Shown here one piece after another: positions 14,013-26,862 of a stretch of DNA of 64,000 nt (its first letter is position 1; every line of letters starts with the position of its first letter). The notes below the pieces were generated by a model. It was not told the origin of the DNA. It did not search any database and worked only from the letters and a program-made list of their open reading frames with translations. The position numbers were made by a program, and so were the translations under genes. Source of the DNA: Caprimulgus europaeus (Eukaryota > Chordata > Aves > Caprimulgiformes > Caprimulgidae); assembly GCA_907165065.1 (NCBI GenBank), contig OU015550.1, forward strand, positions 4,561,501 to 4,625,500, written 5' to 3'.

Positions 14013-15489
14013 CCCCATCTGCTCCCTTGGCTGGGGAAAGGCAGGACTGGGGCTGTGCTCAGCCTGTGCCTCCTCTCTGCCGGCAGCAGCCCTCCCTCAG
14101 CGATGTCCCCAAGGGACAGCAGACATCCCAGCCTGTGTCACATCTCCCTGGGGGCTGTGAGCTCCTGCCAAGCCCCCATCTTTTCTGGATGGTGGCTTTA
14201 AGCTAGCAGCAATCACAGCAGCCCGAGACACAGCCACCGCTCTCCAGGCTTTCCAGCTCTGCCGCTCTTTGGCTGCTGAGCCTCCACGTCCCTGTCACCG
14301 CCCCGCCAGCTCCCGGCAGAGACAGATGAGAAGTGGCAGTCAGATGCTGTGGGAAAATCCTCCCCCTTCCTCATCCCTGTTGCCTTTTGCTCTTTTCAAT
14401 GGCGTGAGTCAAATCTGCAGCCAGCCCTCAAGAGCAGACGTGGCAGCGGGGAGGTGGCATCTCTGCGGGTTGCAGGATCCGACCTTCATCCATCTCGGGG
14501 TGGGAGGGTGGGAATGACCCAGGCATTGCACCCTCCAGCTTTGCTGGGTTTGCAGCTGGAGATGTGCACATGCTGCTGGTCCAGCCTCTCTGCACACTGA
14601 GACATCACCAGTCCAAGCTGCCAGCCCCACAGACCTCACACAAGGGATTTTTCTGGCACATCACCTCGCCCAACTCTCAGTCCCTGTTGCTCTGGGCTCA
14701 GAACTTTCCACAGTGGCACCCAGCAAAGTTTGTCCCCTCAGGCTGAGGTCACATCTCCCCTGTTTAAACCTCTGTGTAAAAGCTTCACTGTGATAAAACC
14801 AACAAGAATTAGATAGGATTCTGCATCAATTACTTGTAAAACTTAGAAACAGGGTACTCTGCTGTTACCAGGAACACTCCGCTATCACTTTGTTTATCTG
14901 GAAGGAGAAGCTGTGTTAAATCCTGCAGGGCTTGGCTGTAATGGCCAGTTTTATGAGGTTGGCTCTGGGCTCTTGCTCTCTCCAGTGCTGTGACCATCCC
15001 TTGACCTGGAGCAGCCAGCACATCTCCTCTGAATAAAAACTCCTCAGGACCTCAGATTTTCAGCCACCTCCTATTTTCAGCAGCGCTGAGCACCCAGAGC
15101 GTGGCTGGCAGCTGTGTGTGGTTCACCCATCTAAATCCAGGATGGAGGGAGAGAGGAGAGGGACCACGGGGACTCTGGGGTCCCGACAGCCCAGCCCTGT
15201 CCCTGTTGCCATCACAATGCCAGCTGGGACCATGACTATTTATGACATTTTTATAGTGGTAAAAGCCTTTGTGTAAATGCAAAACAAGCCCTTTCCTCCC
15301 CTTGGGTAACTCCTGCCTGCTGGAAAGCAAGCACAAATGATGTCAGTGAAGACACTTTGTGGTTCCATCCTCCCTGAAGCAGTCACTCACACTGGAGCAG
15401 CTCTGCCCACAGAGCTCACACACTGCCCAGGCTCCCCATCACTGCCTGTCCCCAGCGCCGAGAGCAGGATCAGACCAGCCTGAGCCTGG

Positions 15490-15695
15490 ATCTAAAAGTA
15501 CAGTCACAGGATGGCAAATACATCCCAAGGGATCATTAAATCGCACGCATTCTGGATTAGCCACTTATACAACTGTGCTGCTAATGGTATCTATTAGATA
15601 GCTGTTAATCTTGAATAAATGTTTTTAATGATCCCCTGTTTAACATACAATAACTGATGTATTAAATCTTAGTTAAGCTGAGGAGGTCACATCAT
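15490..15695. promoter_or_regulatory. AT-rich, homeodomain-site-dense island
   Basis: Dense TAAT/ATTA and related cores (ATCATTAAATCG, GCTAATGGTATC, GTTAATCTTGAATAAATG, TTTTTAATGATC) are set in GC-rich flanks. It lacks a frame or a known repeat signature, and suits an enhancer or other constrained non-coding element. Confidence 0.3.
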
Positions 15696-16123
15696 TATCT
15701 GGGGCTAACGGTGGCAGGGATGATGCAGAGACATCATTCTGGATATCAGGAAAAGGAAATATATCCTTCAAGTGTTATAGAGGTTCTCAAAAGGTTTTCC
15801 AGCTGGCACCTCTGGTACTATGGGGGATGGAGCAGCTATGGGTTGGCTCCAAGATGAGCATCTCTACCTACGTGGAAGGGAGCCCCCCAAGACTCCATCC
15901 CTATGGAGTCTCAGCACTGTTGCTCATGGGTTTCTAGGGATTTCCTCCATTTGCATCATCAAGGAGAGGAAATGGCAGGTGGGCAGGAGCCAGGCAGTGG
16001 GAGGGAAGCCTCAGCAGGCATCTTGAGTTGGCTGAAGCTGATTCAGGGATAGAAAATGGCAGAAATTGCTGTGTGAGGTACCTGATGATTGAGTAGGGAA
16101 ACTCACTCAAGCACCGTGGCCCA

Positions 16124-16310
16124 ACAGAGAATTGTTCTGGTTGGAAAAGACCTTTAAGATTAAGTCCAACCATAAACCCAACACTACCAAGTCCACCACT
16201 AAACCATGTCCCTGCATGTCACACCTACATGTCTTTTAAATAACTCCGGGGATGGGGACTCCACCACTTCCCTGAGCAACCCCTTCCAATGCCTGAGAAC
16301 CCTTTCAGTC
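16124..16310 (-). mobile_element. CR1 LINE 3' end, truncated
   Basis: On the plus strand it starts with AGAATTGTTCTGGTTGGAAAAGACC-type CR1 tail (listed as AATTGTTCTGGTTGG then AAAAGACCTTTAAGATTAAG) and continues into the ORF2 end, GGGGATGGGGACTCCACCAC and CCTTCCAATGCCTGAGAACC. It belongs to the group with the LTTKRVVGLGD-type 3' UTR and is older than the copies at 13.7 and 22.3 kb. Confidence 0.9.
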
Positions 16311-17274
16311 ATACCTCTGCAGGAAAGACAAACCTGATGATGACCCATTCCATGACTCTTCATACTGTGAGCATCAAGGAATAACCCCAGGAATGCTCTC
16401 TTGCACTGACTCATCATAGAGTTCCAAAATGATATCAGTACCTTCCAGATTAGACATCCACCAAAAGCTTCACTTCTTGTGGGAAGCAACAGTTTCTCCA
16501 AGTCAGCTGTGCTTGGTTGGAAGGTCTCCTTGCCTCACCCATGGCCACAAAGCCCCTGGCCAGGTTTGACGTTCCTTCCTGGACCTCCAGCATGTCACAG
16601 TGGTTATGCTGGTTGGTGCAGATGAGATGCACAACATGAGAAGGAAAATGTCACACACAAGGGACAGAGCACCAAGGGGTTCAATGCAGCTGGACATGGT
16701 GGTGGCTGAGCTCAGCTCTCCTATGTCCTGAGCTTTAATTTCCTCCTGTTGCTGATGGAAAACTCCTTCATGCAAAGACATGCACAGGGCAACCTCCCCC
16801 AGAGCTGGGAGGGGTCAGGGTTTCTGTGGTCAGTCCCCATCTCAGACCCATGTTGGGAATGTGGTAAAACAGTTCAGGTTTGCTCTACTCCAGGAAACAG
16901 CAAAGTAAGTGCTCAGTGTGGTTGGAAGCTGAATCCATCCCCTCCCTCCTGCTGGTAAAAAGGGGCTGAGATGTTTTAACAACAGTGCCGGGGAGTTCAG
17001 ATCTCTGAGTGAGCAGCTCCAAAGCCTGGGGTGGAAAAGCAGTTACTTCATTCAGAGCAAAGATCCCGACACAAACCTTGGCAGGGAGTTTACCACCACA
17101 TCAGAAAACAAAACCAAATAAATAAATAAGGAAAAAGACACCAAATCTCCCCCCACCCCCCAAAAAACCCCCCCTGTAACTTGGCAACCGCTCCCCCGCG
17201 CATCCACAGCAGCTTCCCTCATCTGTATGCTCCATCACAGCCCCGCACCATCCGCCGGGTGAGCTCCATGGCAA

Positions 17275-17410
17275 CACCGTGGTCTTTAAACACAGGAGTT
17301 TGTGCTGCCATCGCAAACAGCATTAGGCAATTTAATTAAGCAGCTGGCAAAAGGAAAAACTTTGTCTGTTTGAGGCGTTTTATTAAATTCCGGCGTATTA
17401 TGCAGCTCTG
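17275..17410. promoter_or_regulatory. AT-rich island, possible conserved non-coding element
   Basis: Contains GGCAATTTAATTAAGCAGC and TTTTATTAAATTCCGGCGTA beside CpG-containing flanks. No frame or repeat match. Confidence 0.25.
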
Positions 17411-19667
17411 CGTCTCCGCTGGCTGGTTGGAGGGGTGGGAGGGGATGCTCCTGCCACAGCTTTTCTGCTGCTTCACCCCCAGATAAAATAAACAAACCCA
17501 CCCTGGGCGTGTGGAGTGGCACAGTGTGGGGCACCGGGAACCTCACACGGGGCTCTGCGTCCTACCTTGGGTGTTCTCTGCACCCACACACAGGGACACA
17601 GCAACAAAGCCGTGCTCCAGCTCTGAGCTGCAGTTTTAGGTCCTTATCACCTGGAAAGAATTTACACAAGACAGGGAACAGACCCCTGCAAATCCGGCAG
17701 CACCGGGCTGCTGCTCTGCCGGCTTTTCTGGTGCTTTCTTTCCTTGGTTAATCCTTATTTTTGTGCAGAGAGACCCACCCAGGGAGGTTTGTTGTTTGTG
17801 GGCTTTCTCCTGTGTCTCTCCTGGCAGGGAGGGAGGGTGAGAGCGTTATTTCTGCTTGTCTAGGAGGAAGCCAGGAGATAAAGAGCTGCCGGGAGCGAGC
17901 AAAGCAAACCGCTCGGGTGCTCACACCTCGCTATCGCACCGATCTGCCAGGAGCCGGCGGGCAGGAGCGGTGCCTGTGTCTTATCTGGATGCTTCTCTCC
18001 CTCCACTTCAGATGTTTTTTAATGAGGAGGGTTGGGAAATAAGCCTGTTGTTCTTCTTCTTTTGCTTTCGGGCTTTGGAAAGGGTTGTCATGGCTCTGCC
18101 TGCCTCCAAAATGCTCCCACAGGTCCCTGTAGCTTCCCGGAGATGTTGCTGGCAGCTTCAGGCACAGCCTCCAGCCTGGACCGTGCAGGATTTGGCCCTG
18201 CTCAGCCACAAACTGCCCACGCAGCACTGAGCACATCCCAGAGCTGCTTTTGGTCTCATGCTCATTGCCTGGGGGTAAGCATGGTCCCATCCCACGGGAA
18301 TGCTGACAGACCTGGTGCCTCAGCAGCTGGGGAGATGCTCAGGGATGAGCCAGGGTCCCTGGACTAAGGGGTCCATGAAGAGCAGGTTCTCCAAAACACG
18401 GGTCAGTGGTGTTCTGAAGGTTTATTACTCTTGGAGATAATCACCAGGACCCTTCCCTGCCCCTCATCTCCCTCCTCCTCTTTGCTTTCAAAAGTTGAGA
18501 CCATGAGACCTCGTTGGGGAGCAGCACCAAGGCCAGGTGGCTGGCACAGCAGTGGGGATGGATGGATGGATCCATGCTGAGATGGCATCTGGCTCTCCCT
18601 GTGACAGCCAGAGCCGCTGCTGGGCTCCTTAGCGAGGCCAGGAGTTAAATCCATCTGCCCTGCCCACTTCAGAAGGCAGCTCTGGAGGTGCCGAGCTCGT
18701 GGCACAAGCTCTGAAGGCAGCAGGTTTGCCCTCTGCATGTGGTACCCTCACGTCTATGGGAAGCCTCAAATCCATGATTTTTCTGCTGGGCAGCCTTGGG
18801 GCCATCTCATTTTAATCCCAAGAATCACAGGGCTGGTCTCCAAGCCGTGGGGTTAACTGGTGCCTTTGTAAATATCCTAAAAACCAACTGGAAAAGCTGG
18901 CTGATGTCCACTCTGGACTGCCTGAAGAAATAAGAGGTTGGGAAGATGGACACTTGGTCTCAGCTCACAGCTGAATTGTCCTTTACTCTGTAAAATCTGT
19001 TGTTTAACAAAACCTGTGCTGCATTGGGCTGCAGCTCGCTGCCTCTTTGGAAGCATCTCTAATGACTGGCACCGTCTCTGGGCTGCAGCAGGAGCTGAAC
19101 TCCAATCTGCCAGACTCAGCGCCTGCAGATCCCCCTCCCCAGCACCCTGGTGATCCCCTTTCTAAAGTCAAAGTCGAGAAATTCCAGGTAGAAAAAGGGA
19201 TGGAGAAGGGGGGAGCAGCGTCAGGCAGGGCTTAGTGAAAGCAGGAGGGCTGCCACGCTCGGTTTTGTAGGCATCTATCTCACCCTCCCTGCAACGATCT
19301 CTTTTGCAATCTGAACAGCTCTGGCCCATTTTAAACCTGTTTCCCAGCTCTTCCCATTGCTATTCCCCCACCCAGCTCCTTCCCAGCCAGGCAGGAGAGG
19401 CTGCTGGTGCTGCTCAGATCCCAGGCGTATCCCTGGCTTTGCTCTGCTGCTTTATTTATTCCCTAATAATCCCCCGCCTGCCATGTGCCCTTTCCGACTG
19501 TCGCTGCACTGTGTCACTGTTTCCAGAGCTATCTCCACGGTCTTCTTCCTGAGTGGCAAGAGCTAATTTAGAGCCCTTCAGCCTGTAAAAGCCATCACTG
19601 AGCCTCTGAGAGCCTAGCACCGGGTTTCAAATGGCATTTGCCTCCTTAATCACCCAGTGACTTCAGC

Positions 19668-19716
19668 AAATGCTACCTGTGAGCAACCAGTAAATGCTAC
19701 CTGTGAGCAACCAAGC
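19668..19716 (+). repeat. Two-copy tandem repeat, 24-bp unit
   Basis: AAATGCTACCTGTGAGCAAC recurs exactly 24 bases later. The repeat keeps a frame open locally, which is why a longer chance frame appears here. Confidence 0.85.
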
Positions 19717-19854
19717 TCTAAGATCTCGGCATGTGAGGAGCTGCTTGCCCCAACCCCAGCACCTACAGAGAGGTCCCAGCATGCCAGGATGCTCCGAGCA
19801 TCCCAATCCCATTCAAAACCCTCACCCTTCCCTTTTGCTGTGCTTGATTCCTAC

Positions 19855-19972
19855 CTTCCAGCTCCCCAGTGCCCCTCAGCTCACAGACACCATGTCCTTG
19901 CTCCAGGTCCCACCTTCCAGCTCCCCAGTGCCCCTCAGCTCACAGACACCATCAAGTCCTTGCTCCAGGATA
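19855..19972 (+). repeat. Two-copy tandem repeat, about 59-bp unit
   Basis: CCTTCCAGCTCCCCAGTGCC with the following CCTCAGCTCACAGACACCAT and TCCTTGCTCCAGG is repeated nearly exactly, the second copy having a three-base insertion (CAA) before GTCCTTG. Recent duplication, non-coding. Confidence 0.85.
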
Positions 19973-22061
19973 TTCCCGGCAAGGCACAGCTCCAGCCTGC
20001 CCAGGTCAGAAGCAGAAAGCACAGCTCAGTTCCTTGGGAGCCATGCCACAGGCACAGCCTGTCCCTAGCATCATTGTGCCACAGTCAAGAGACAAAGAGC
20101 CCCAGCCCGGTAATGAGCTCCCCCAGTCCTCCTCCCCACCCCGCCGTGCAGCCGTACATTCAATAATTCAGGCAAGATCCTGAACTGCCTGGAGAACACC
20201 TCCAGGTCTTTCCTAATGAGCTCACTACAGACCTGCTGTCCAAGGCTGGAGGAGTGGGAGAGCCAGTCCCTTCACCAACACACAGACATCGAGCAAGTGT
20301 GGGCCACCACCGTGTCCCCAACGCTGCAGCGTGGCTGGCTGGTGGGTCTCCAGATCTCTGGGACACACACTCAGGATCACAAACATCTCATGGCAGGAGG
20401 GAGTAGCACAAGGGGTTTTTAAGCTGCTGCTCTGGGGATATGGGAGGGACCGAGGGTGAAAATACACCTGGGAAGAATGTGGTGGGGAAGAGAGGGAGAT
20501 GGAGAGATGCGTGTAGGCTACAGCACTGCCCTGGGCTGCTCTTGCTGCCCACATTCCCACCCAGCTTTCATCTCACAAGGATCTCCCGTAGCTGCTGAGC
20601 TCCTCTGAGCACTGAGGAAAGCCTCAATACTCCAAAGGGGCTCGAGGAAAACCAGATTAATCCCTGAAGGCAGGAAAATGCAGAGGATCCCCAACTCTGG
20701 AGGCACCAGCCTTGCTGTAGCAGACCATTCTGCCTGCTTTGCTCTTGTTTTCAGCAGGACCTCAGGGATGGGTGCACCCATGGGTGACACCACAGCTTGT
20801 CCCACTCATGGTTTCTGGGTGGAGGAGCAGATCTGTGAGCTGAGCTTGAGCCCTTTGCCTGCCACAAACCAGAAACTGAGCAAGACCAGCGTGGGCTTGT
20901 CTGGAGAGTCCTGGCCTTGAAAGCAGAGCAGACGCGAGTCCCAGACGGCCCCGCCAATTCCAGTTAATAAAGAGGATATTTCACACATCAGGCACTTGCA
21001 GACACGTTAATGAGAGCAAACAAAGGCTCTGTCATGCAGATTAGGGGATGTAGGAAACCAGCTCCCAGGACAGGAACCGCTGGTCACAGCCAGCCTGGCT
21101 GGTGAGCATTGTCACCCTGATCCCAGGGGACATCCCCAGGAGCATCCCAGGGATCACGGCAGGACTCTGCCCTCCAGCAGCTCCATGAGGCTGAAATGCT
21201 GCTTTGGTGGGTCCTGCCAGCAGCTCTGAGTGGGTCAGACAGGTTGGAGCTCCCCAAATCATCCCTGGGGCTGGGGAAGGGATCAGCGGGATGCTGCGGA
21301 TGGTCCCCTGAGAATGAGAGGAGGCAGGATGCCAAGGAGCTGGATTTTTCATGCAGCCAAGCACCACATTAATACAAGGGAAGGTGAAGGGGGAGTTTAA
21401 ATCACCATCCCCACTCCTGCCATCTATTTCAAGCATGGAAGGAGGGCTGGTGGGCAGTGGGGTTGCCCAGGATGCTCGTGGCAAGGGGATAAAGCACGAG
21501 GCTGTCCTGCACACGGGGTGGGATGCAGCAACTCTTGTCATCACAGTGATGGAGCACAGGGCAGCACTCAAACCAGTGTGTCCTGTCCCTCTCCATGGGT
21601 GACGTGGGGAGAATGGTGCTGTGCACCACGAGGGGCTGCACCCACTCAGGACACACGTCTCAGTGCTGTGAAATGGGCTGTCATCAGGCCAGTACTACCA
21701 GGAGTAGCCTACGAGTCAGGATCCTCCAGTTCCTTCAACTCCAATGACACGAGGAGCTTTAAACCAGGCAAATGCCCTGTTAAAGCCCAATTTCTGCTGC
21801 TTTCCATGTGGACTATCCAGAAAGGGAAGCATCACTAGAAGGGCTAATCCCCCCCCTTCCTCTTTCCTAGAGGAGAGCTTTCATGCCATGCTGAATAAAT
21901 AAAATAATGTGATATTACAAAAGACTGCAGCACAGTGCATTAGATAGCACAGCACTGTTGCAGGGCGTCTGTCAGCACCAATCGGGATGACTGATGACTT
22001 ATCAAGAATGGACCTGACATTTCCAAATGAGCTGTTTTGATAGAGTTGTCATTCAAAGGGG

Positions 22062-22094
22062 AATCTAAAATAAAATAATAATAATAAAAAACAA
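22062..22094 (+). repeat. (TAA)n-like microsatellite
   Basis: A run of AATAATAATAATAAAA type between AT-rich flanks. The AT-rich 21890-22060 stretch next to it may be a conserved non-coding element, but this is not shown. Confidence 0.7.
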
Positions 22095-22287
22095 CCTAGA
22101 TAGGAACATGAAGAGAAATGGAAAACATTTGTTGCCCCTGTCCTACCTATTTAAGGGTTCCCAGTTTGGCAGCAGGACAATCTGGTGTACAGCACTGGGT
22201 TGGGGGGGGATGTGCACGAAGCAACACTTTGCTAAGGCACAGCTACAGCATAAATTTATCTTCCAGCTCCAATCCATTCACAACCAC

Positions 22288-22611
22288 CTGAAAGGGGGGT
22301 GTAGAGAGGTGGGGATGGGTCTGTTCAACCAAGGAACAAAGGACAGGACAAGAGGAAACAGCCTCAAGTTGTGGCCAGGGCAGTTGAGATTGGATGTGAG
22401 GAAGAATTTCTTTGCTGAAAGGGTTCTGAGGCATTGGGAGGGGTTGCCCAGGGCACTGGTGGAGTCCCCATCCCTGGAGGGATTGAAGAGTCGTGTAGAC
22501 ACAGTGCTGAGGGACATGGGTTAGTCAGGGACGTGTCAATCTGAGATTAATAATTGGACTCAATTATCTTAAAGTCTTTTCCAATTGAAGCAACTCTGGG
22601 ATTCGGTGACC
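22288..22611 (+). mobile_element. CR1 LINE 3' end, truncated (same subfamily as 13692-14012)
   Basis: Shares the TCTGTTCAACCAAGGA variant, GTTGTGGCCAGGGCAGTTGA and the end GACATGGGTTAG with the 13.7 kb copy, and has a longer, more diverged 3' UTR. Only the last part of ORF2 and the UTR are present. Confidence 0.95.
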
Positions 22612-24115
22612 CTGACCAGGAAGAGCCATTCCCACTTCATGGAGTTGCTTTTGGGAACGTGTTGCTGTGTCTCCTTGCTTTTTCCTCTAGGCACTGTGCA
22701 TACACTCAAATTGCTTAAATGAAATAATATCCCACTGTATAGAGCAAAGAGAAATTCAAGAGCCATTTTCAAGCAAAAACCCACAGTGGCAGTGACATGC
22801 TAAGCCTTTCTTCTACATAATCCATTCTCTGATTCTCTAATGCACAGCAAAATAAAGGATTTTTACCTTTCCAATGGCTCCTCTGCAGCCACCTCCAGGG
22901 TATTTGCACCAGCCACAGCAGGGAGAGGAAGGAATAGCTCAAACACACCATCAAGGAGATAAATTTTGGGCCAGGCTTCTCTGAAAGTGCACAAGGTGCA
23001 GATATAGAGCCCTGAGGCTCTTAGAAACCAAGCCACCACAGGGAAGTGCTCTGGGAATAGCACAGGGAAAACACCCTACTAATCCAAAGCCACTGAGATC
23101 CTCCTGGTAGCTGCAAAATATCTGTGATGAGTGCCTTATGACCAGGGCTAATGAGCACAGAGTCTAATTTCTGCATCTCCAACTTCTGCATCTTCAACCC
23201 CTGCAGCTCCAGCCTCCCCAGCAAAGCAGCATCACTCAGCACCCTCAGCATCCACTACACCCAGCACCTGCCCAATTAAATAGGCAGCTCCAGGATGGCT
23301 CTGATGAGGTCCTCCTGGCCCTGATGATGGTCATTATGTGATTATTGCTGCCAACCCCAGCTGGAGGGTCCTGGTGAGTGACAGCTCTGCGAGCTGCCAG
23401 TCACCATCCTGGTGATCTGGGGCTGGGTGGGCACCACTGTGATGCTGATTTGGTCAGCTTAGGGGAAATTTTGTGATCCCTGGAGTTGGGTTGGTCCAGC
23501 TGGGTGTGCAAGGAGGGCTGGATCCTGGGCACACTGGGTGGGCAGCTGGAATGGAGCTCACTGGAGCTCAGGGCTGAGCAGGGGAATGGACATCCCATAA
23601 ATCCCAGCCCTGACAAGGTGCAGTGGATGCGCTGCTGGGGGTGAGGAGGAGGAGGGAGCTGCAGCCGAAGGGATGCTGCACTGCAGGCAGCCAGGTCCAT
23701 GCTTAGGGCCATCCAGGAGTGATTTTAATTGTTTTTAGCTTCAGACAAGATGGGGTTTGACCTCAATTGTGCAAACAGCCAACCCAGTCAGCCCTAACTG
23801 AGCTCACCATGTCTACAGTGAATGTTAGTTGTAAATCCAAGCAAGGGCTGAGGAGCAAGTCGAGGGCACGGCTGGGGCAGGATCTCTCTGGATCCTCCCC
23901 AGGGAGTGCAAAAAACCAGGGAAGGTGGTGGTGGTAGCAGGAGGGCTGTGCCAGCCTGCCAGGCAAGCTGTGGGAGTGAGGTTGGAAGGATATTTGGTGG
24001 GACAAATGTCCTGAAAGACATTTCAGCTTCATCACAAGTTCATTATTACTCCCTCTCCCTGCCCCGAACTGGAGATGGCATTTTTCCCTGAGAGAGTGGC
24101 TTATGCAGCTGTCAT
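22612..24115. other. Non-coding stretch: no gene seen
   Basis: Unremarkable mixed-composition DNA. No exon, RNA gene or repeat that I can name. Confidence 0.5.
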
Positions 24116-24330
24116 TTCATAGAATCATCCAATGTTGTGAGTTGGAAGGGACCCCCAAGGGTCATGGAGTCCAACTCCTGTCCCTGCACAGGACAATCCC
24201 AACATTCACACCATGTCCCTGAGGGCCTTGGCCAAATGCTGCTGGAATCTTGTCAGGCTTGGTGCCATCAGCACCTCCCTGGGGAGCCTGTGCCAGTGCT
24301 CCACCACCCTCTGGGTTAATTTAATCTTCC
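24116..24330 (-). mobile_element. CR1 LINE 3' end, truncated
   Basis: Plus-strand reading begins TCATAGAATCATCCAATG and TTGTGAGTTGGAAGGGACCC, the CR1 tail in reverse, and runs through CCTGCACAGGACAATCCCAA into the 3' UTR and ORF2 end. It belongs to a different subfamily from the 13.7 and 22.3 kb copies and is the same type as 54105-54236. Confidence 0.93.
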
Positions 24331-26553
24331 ATTTGCTAATAGACTTATTTCTCCTCTTCCCATTGCCTGACTCCTTCTCACAACTCGTTACCTGCTGCTT
24401 TTACCAGGAGCAGGCAGCGGGGCCGCGGGACGGAGCGGAGCAGCCGCGTCACAGCACGGGGCTGGGGGACACGCTGGTTCTCAACCTTGCAGGGCTTGGA
24501 TAAGCTCTGAAACCTGATTTCTCTTCATGCAAGGGTCACAGAAAGTATGTTTTTCCCTTTAAAGCAAAGCTATTAAAACTCCTGCTCAGGCTATATCCTG
24601 GTCTGGGTGATTACTGCCTGCCAACGCCTCATTCCCTCTGCAGTTTTAATTGGTGCTATTAAAAACCTGCAATGCTTCACCCCAGAAGAGGCTCAGTCTC
24701 TCCAGCCTTCTCCTTCGTGCTTGTGTTAAAATTATCAGGCACTTGGTGCTGGGGAGGAGGGAAAGCTGGCTGGGGAGCGTGCTGCTGTCACTTTGCCCTG
24801 TGCTGAGCGATGCACAGAAGCTGCAGAGCAGGAGGGGGCCGGGGTCGGGCTTCTCAGAGACGGATGATGTGATGTGAGAACAGAGCCAGCGCCTCAGGCT
24901 GCCGTAGCCCAATGAGAACTCGTGTGTCTGCTGAGGAGGGAGGAGAAGGGAGGCTGCAAGGCTCAGAAAGAGGCAGGGTGGTGATGCAAAGTTCACTAAA
25001 CACGGATGGTTTTGCTCATCCCGACTCCACTGGGCATCACGCAACTTCCAGCCAAAGCTACAGCAAAGACTCACTTGGTATTCGAGACCCAGCAACCACC
25101 TTCTTCAATCTCAATTAAGTGTGAAAGTGAAAGGCAATTCAGTGAAACCATGAATTCATTAGAAAACACAGCCAGATCCAAAGGGTGCTGCAGAGGAGAA
25201 CCCATCAGGGAGGTGGGGATGGGGTGGGGGGAGCAGGGTGCAGACAGAGATGTACAAGCAGACAAGGGGAAAAAAAATCAGTGCGTTATTTTAAATGAAG
25301 ATTAAATGACAACCCTTGTTTCAAAGGGCAAGTGTGAGAGGCTAACAGGCTGTGACAAACCAGAATGCATGGACACAGGCAGCCAATTCCCTTAAATAAA
25401 ACTTTTATTGGCCATGATATCTGAAAACAAGCAGCCCACAATAGGGATTAATGGTTTTCCTTGGTCACCCCCAGCACTCTCCATCCCGGGGAGGGGGGTC
25501 CATGGCTGTGGGCTGGGTGCTGCCTCCAGCACCGGGGATGTCAGAGAGATGTGGGGCTAGGGGAGAAGGAGCGAGACAGAATCACTTAGCCTTCATTAGG
25601 CCAAATTAAAATCAGAAGTGAGATGACAATTACAATTTGTGACCGGCTAATTGTTCACTTCAGAAGCTGATCGTTGTGCAGATTGGGAAAATTAATTGTT
25701 CGTAGTCCCAGGTGGGTTGGCTTTGAACCCTGCTGAAGAAGTGAGATGCTGCCTGTCTGGGGGATGATGTTCTGCAGACAGCATGGCCGGGGGTCTCCAG
25801 CCAAGCTGCAGAGCCCCAGGGGGCTGGCAGACCCCCAGAACCCCTCACTGCCTTTGGCTTTAGCGCTTGGAGAGGAGCAGAGCACCCATGGGGCCAACCC
25901 TGTGTTAAGGACCTGGTTCTATGGGATGGCAGCGCTGGGATCTGCCACATCCAGAACAGGAACACCCATTGTCCTCACCCTGTGTCGTGGCAGGATGGAT
26001 TTGACACCAAACCTCCCTCCCTGCCCACCCAGCCAGAGAAATCCCTTCCCGCTGCAGCCGTTGCTCCATCAAGCTGTGTCAAGCCCAGCTCCCATCAATC
26101 AAGCCCACTCCTTCAGAGCATCCTTCTTGATTTTTATCCCCAGGGTGCTGGGGAAAGGGTATTGCGAACACTCAGATGTAATTATAGCTTCTAAAGGGGC
26201 TGCCAGAGAGGGGGAAGATGCTGGATTTCAGTGGAAATGGAGATCTCCAGCTCCTGCCTCCACTCCAGCTCTCCCACCCCTGGGTTTCTGGCAGGTTCCC
26301 CGGCTGTGGAGCTTGCTGTGTGGGAGCTGGCTGTCTGTTGGGGGCTGCAGAGCCTGGGCTCACACCAGCCCCATGTTCTGAGGGATATGTGGTGTGGGCT
26401 CTCCTGTGGGAAGCCACCCATTGCAATGTGCAGCTGGGCCCTTCACAATCCTCTCTCCGTCAGGCAGTGCCCTGACCCAGGGACCTTTTCCATCTCCATT
26501 TCCCCAGGCTGCTAATTAGCAGTGAGGTTCACCCAGAACTCTAATAGCTCATT
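24331..26553. other. Non-coding stretch: no gene seen
   Basis: Contains a short CpG-rich patch (24405-24480) and an AT-rich island (25575-25700, listed separately). No frame is recognisable. Confidence 0.5.
25575..25700. promoter_or_regulatory. AT-rich island, possible conserved non-coding element
   Basis: CTTCATTAGGCCAAATTAAAATC, ACAATTACAATTTG, GGCTAATTGTTCAC and AAAATTAATTGTTCG cluster within 125 bases, mostly ATTA/TAAT cores (the first listed as CTTCATTAGG plus CCAAATTAAAATC). The flanks are GC-rich. Function inferred. Confidence 0.3.
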
Positions 26554-26862
26554 CTAGAGCCAGACTCTTCTCTGTGATGTCCAACAGTAGGACAAGGGGC
26601 AATGGGTGCAAACTGGAGCACAGGAGGTTCCATGGAAACATAAGGAAAAACTTTTTCACTGAGAGAGTGACAGGACACAGGGACAGGCTGCCCAGAGAGG
26701 GTGTGGAGTCTCCTTCTCTGCAGACATTCACAACCCACCTGGACATGTTCCTGTGTGACCTGCTCTGGGTGTTCCTGCTCTGGCAGGGGGTTGGACTGGA
26801 TGATCTTTCAAGGTCCCTTCCAATCCCCAGCATTCTGTGATTCTGTGTGATTGTGTGATCCT
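26554..26862 (+). mobile_element. CR1 LINE 3' end, truncated, with tail repeats
   Basis: Shows GTAGGACAAGGGGCAATGGG, CTGCCCAGAGAGGGTGTGGA, GTCTCCTTCTCTGCAGACAT and the tail ATTCTGTGATTCTGTG, with the 8-bp-type terminal repeats at 26831-26860 partly shortened to GTGTGATT. A third CR1 subfamily in this window. Confidence 0.94.

Larger units (their letters stand above)
9850..16123. other. Upstream flank or 5' intron of LRRN2: no other gene seen
   Basis: Outside the listed repeats this stretch shows no coding exon I can recognise. It holds a G-rich run at 10553-10585, a purine tract at 13160-13400 and an AT-rich patch at 14785-14900. No CpG island lies directly upstream of the LRRN2 start. Confidence 0.5.
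16311..22287. other. Non-coding stretch: no gene seen
   Basis: No exon recognised. 16311-16790 is unique-looking, moderately AT-rich sequence directly beyond the CR1 end and of unknown origin. CpG is raised at 17190-17265 and 17880-17970, but both patches are too short to call islands. Low-complexity (TAA)n lies at 22062-22094. Confidence 0.5.

Noticed and set aside
24405-24480. CpG island at 24.4 kb
   Set aside because: Only about 75 bases are CpG-dense, far below island length.
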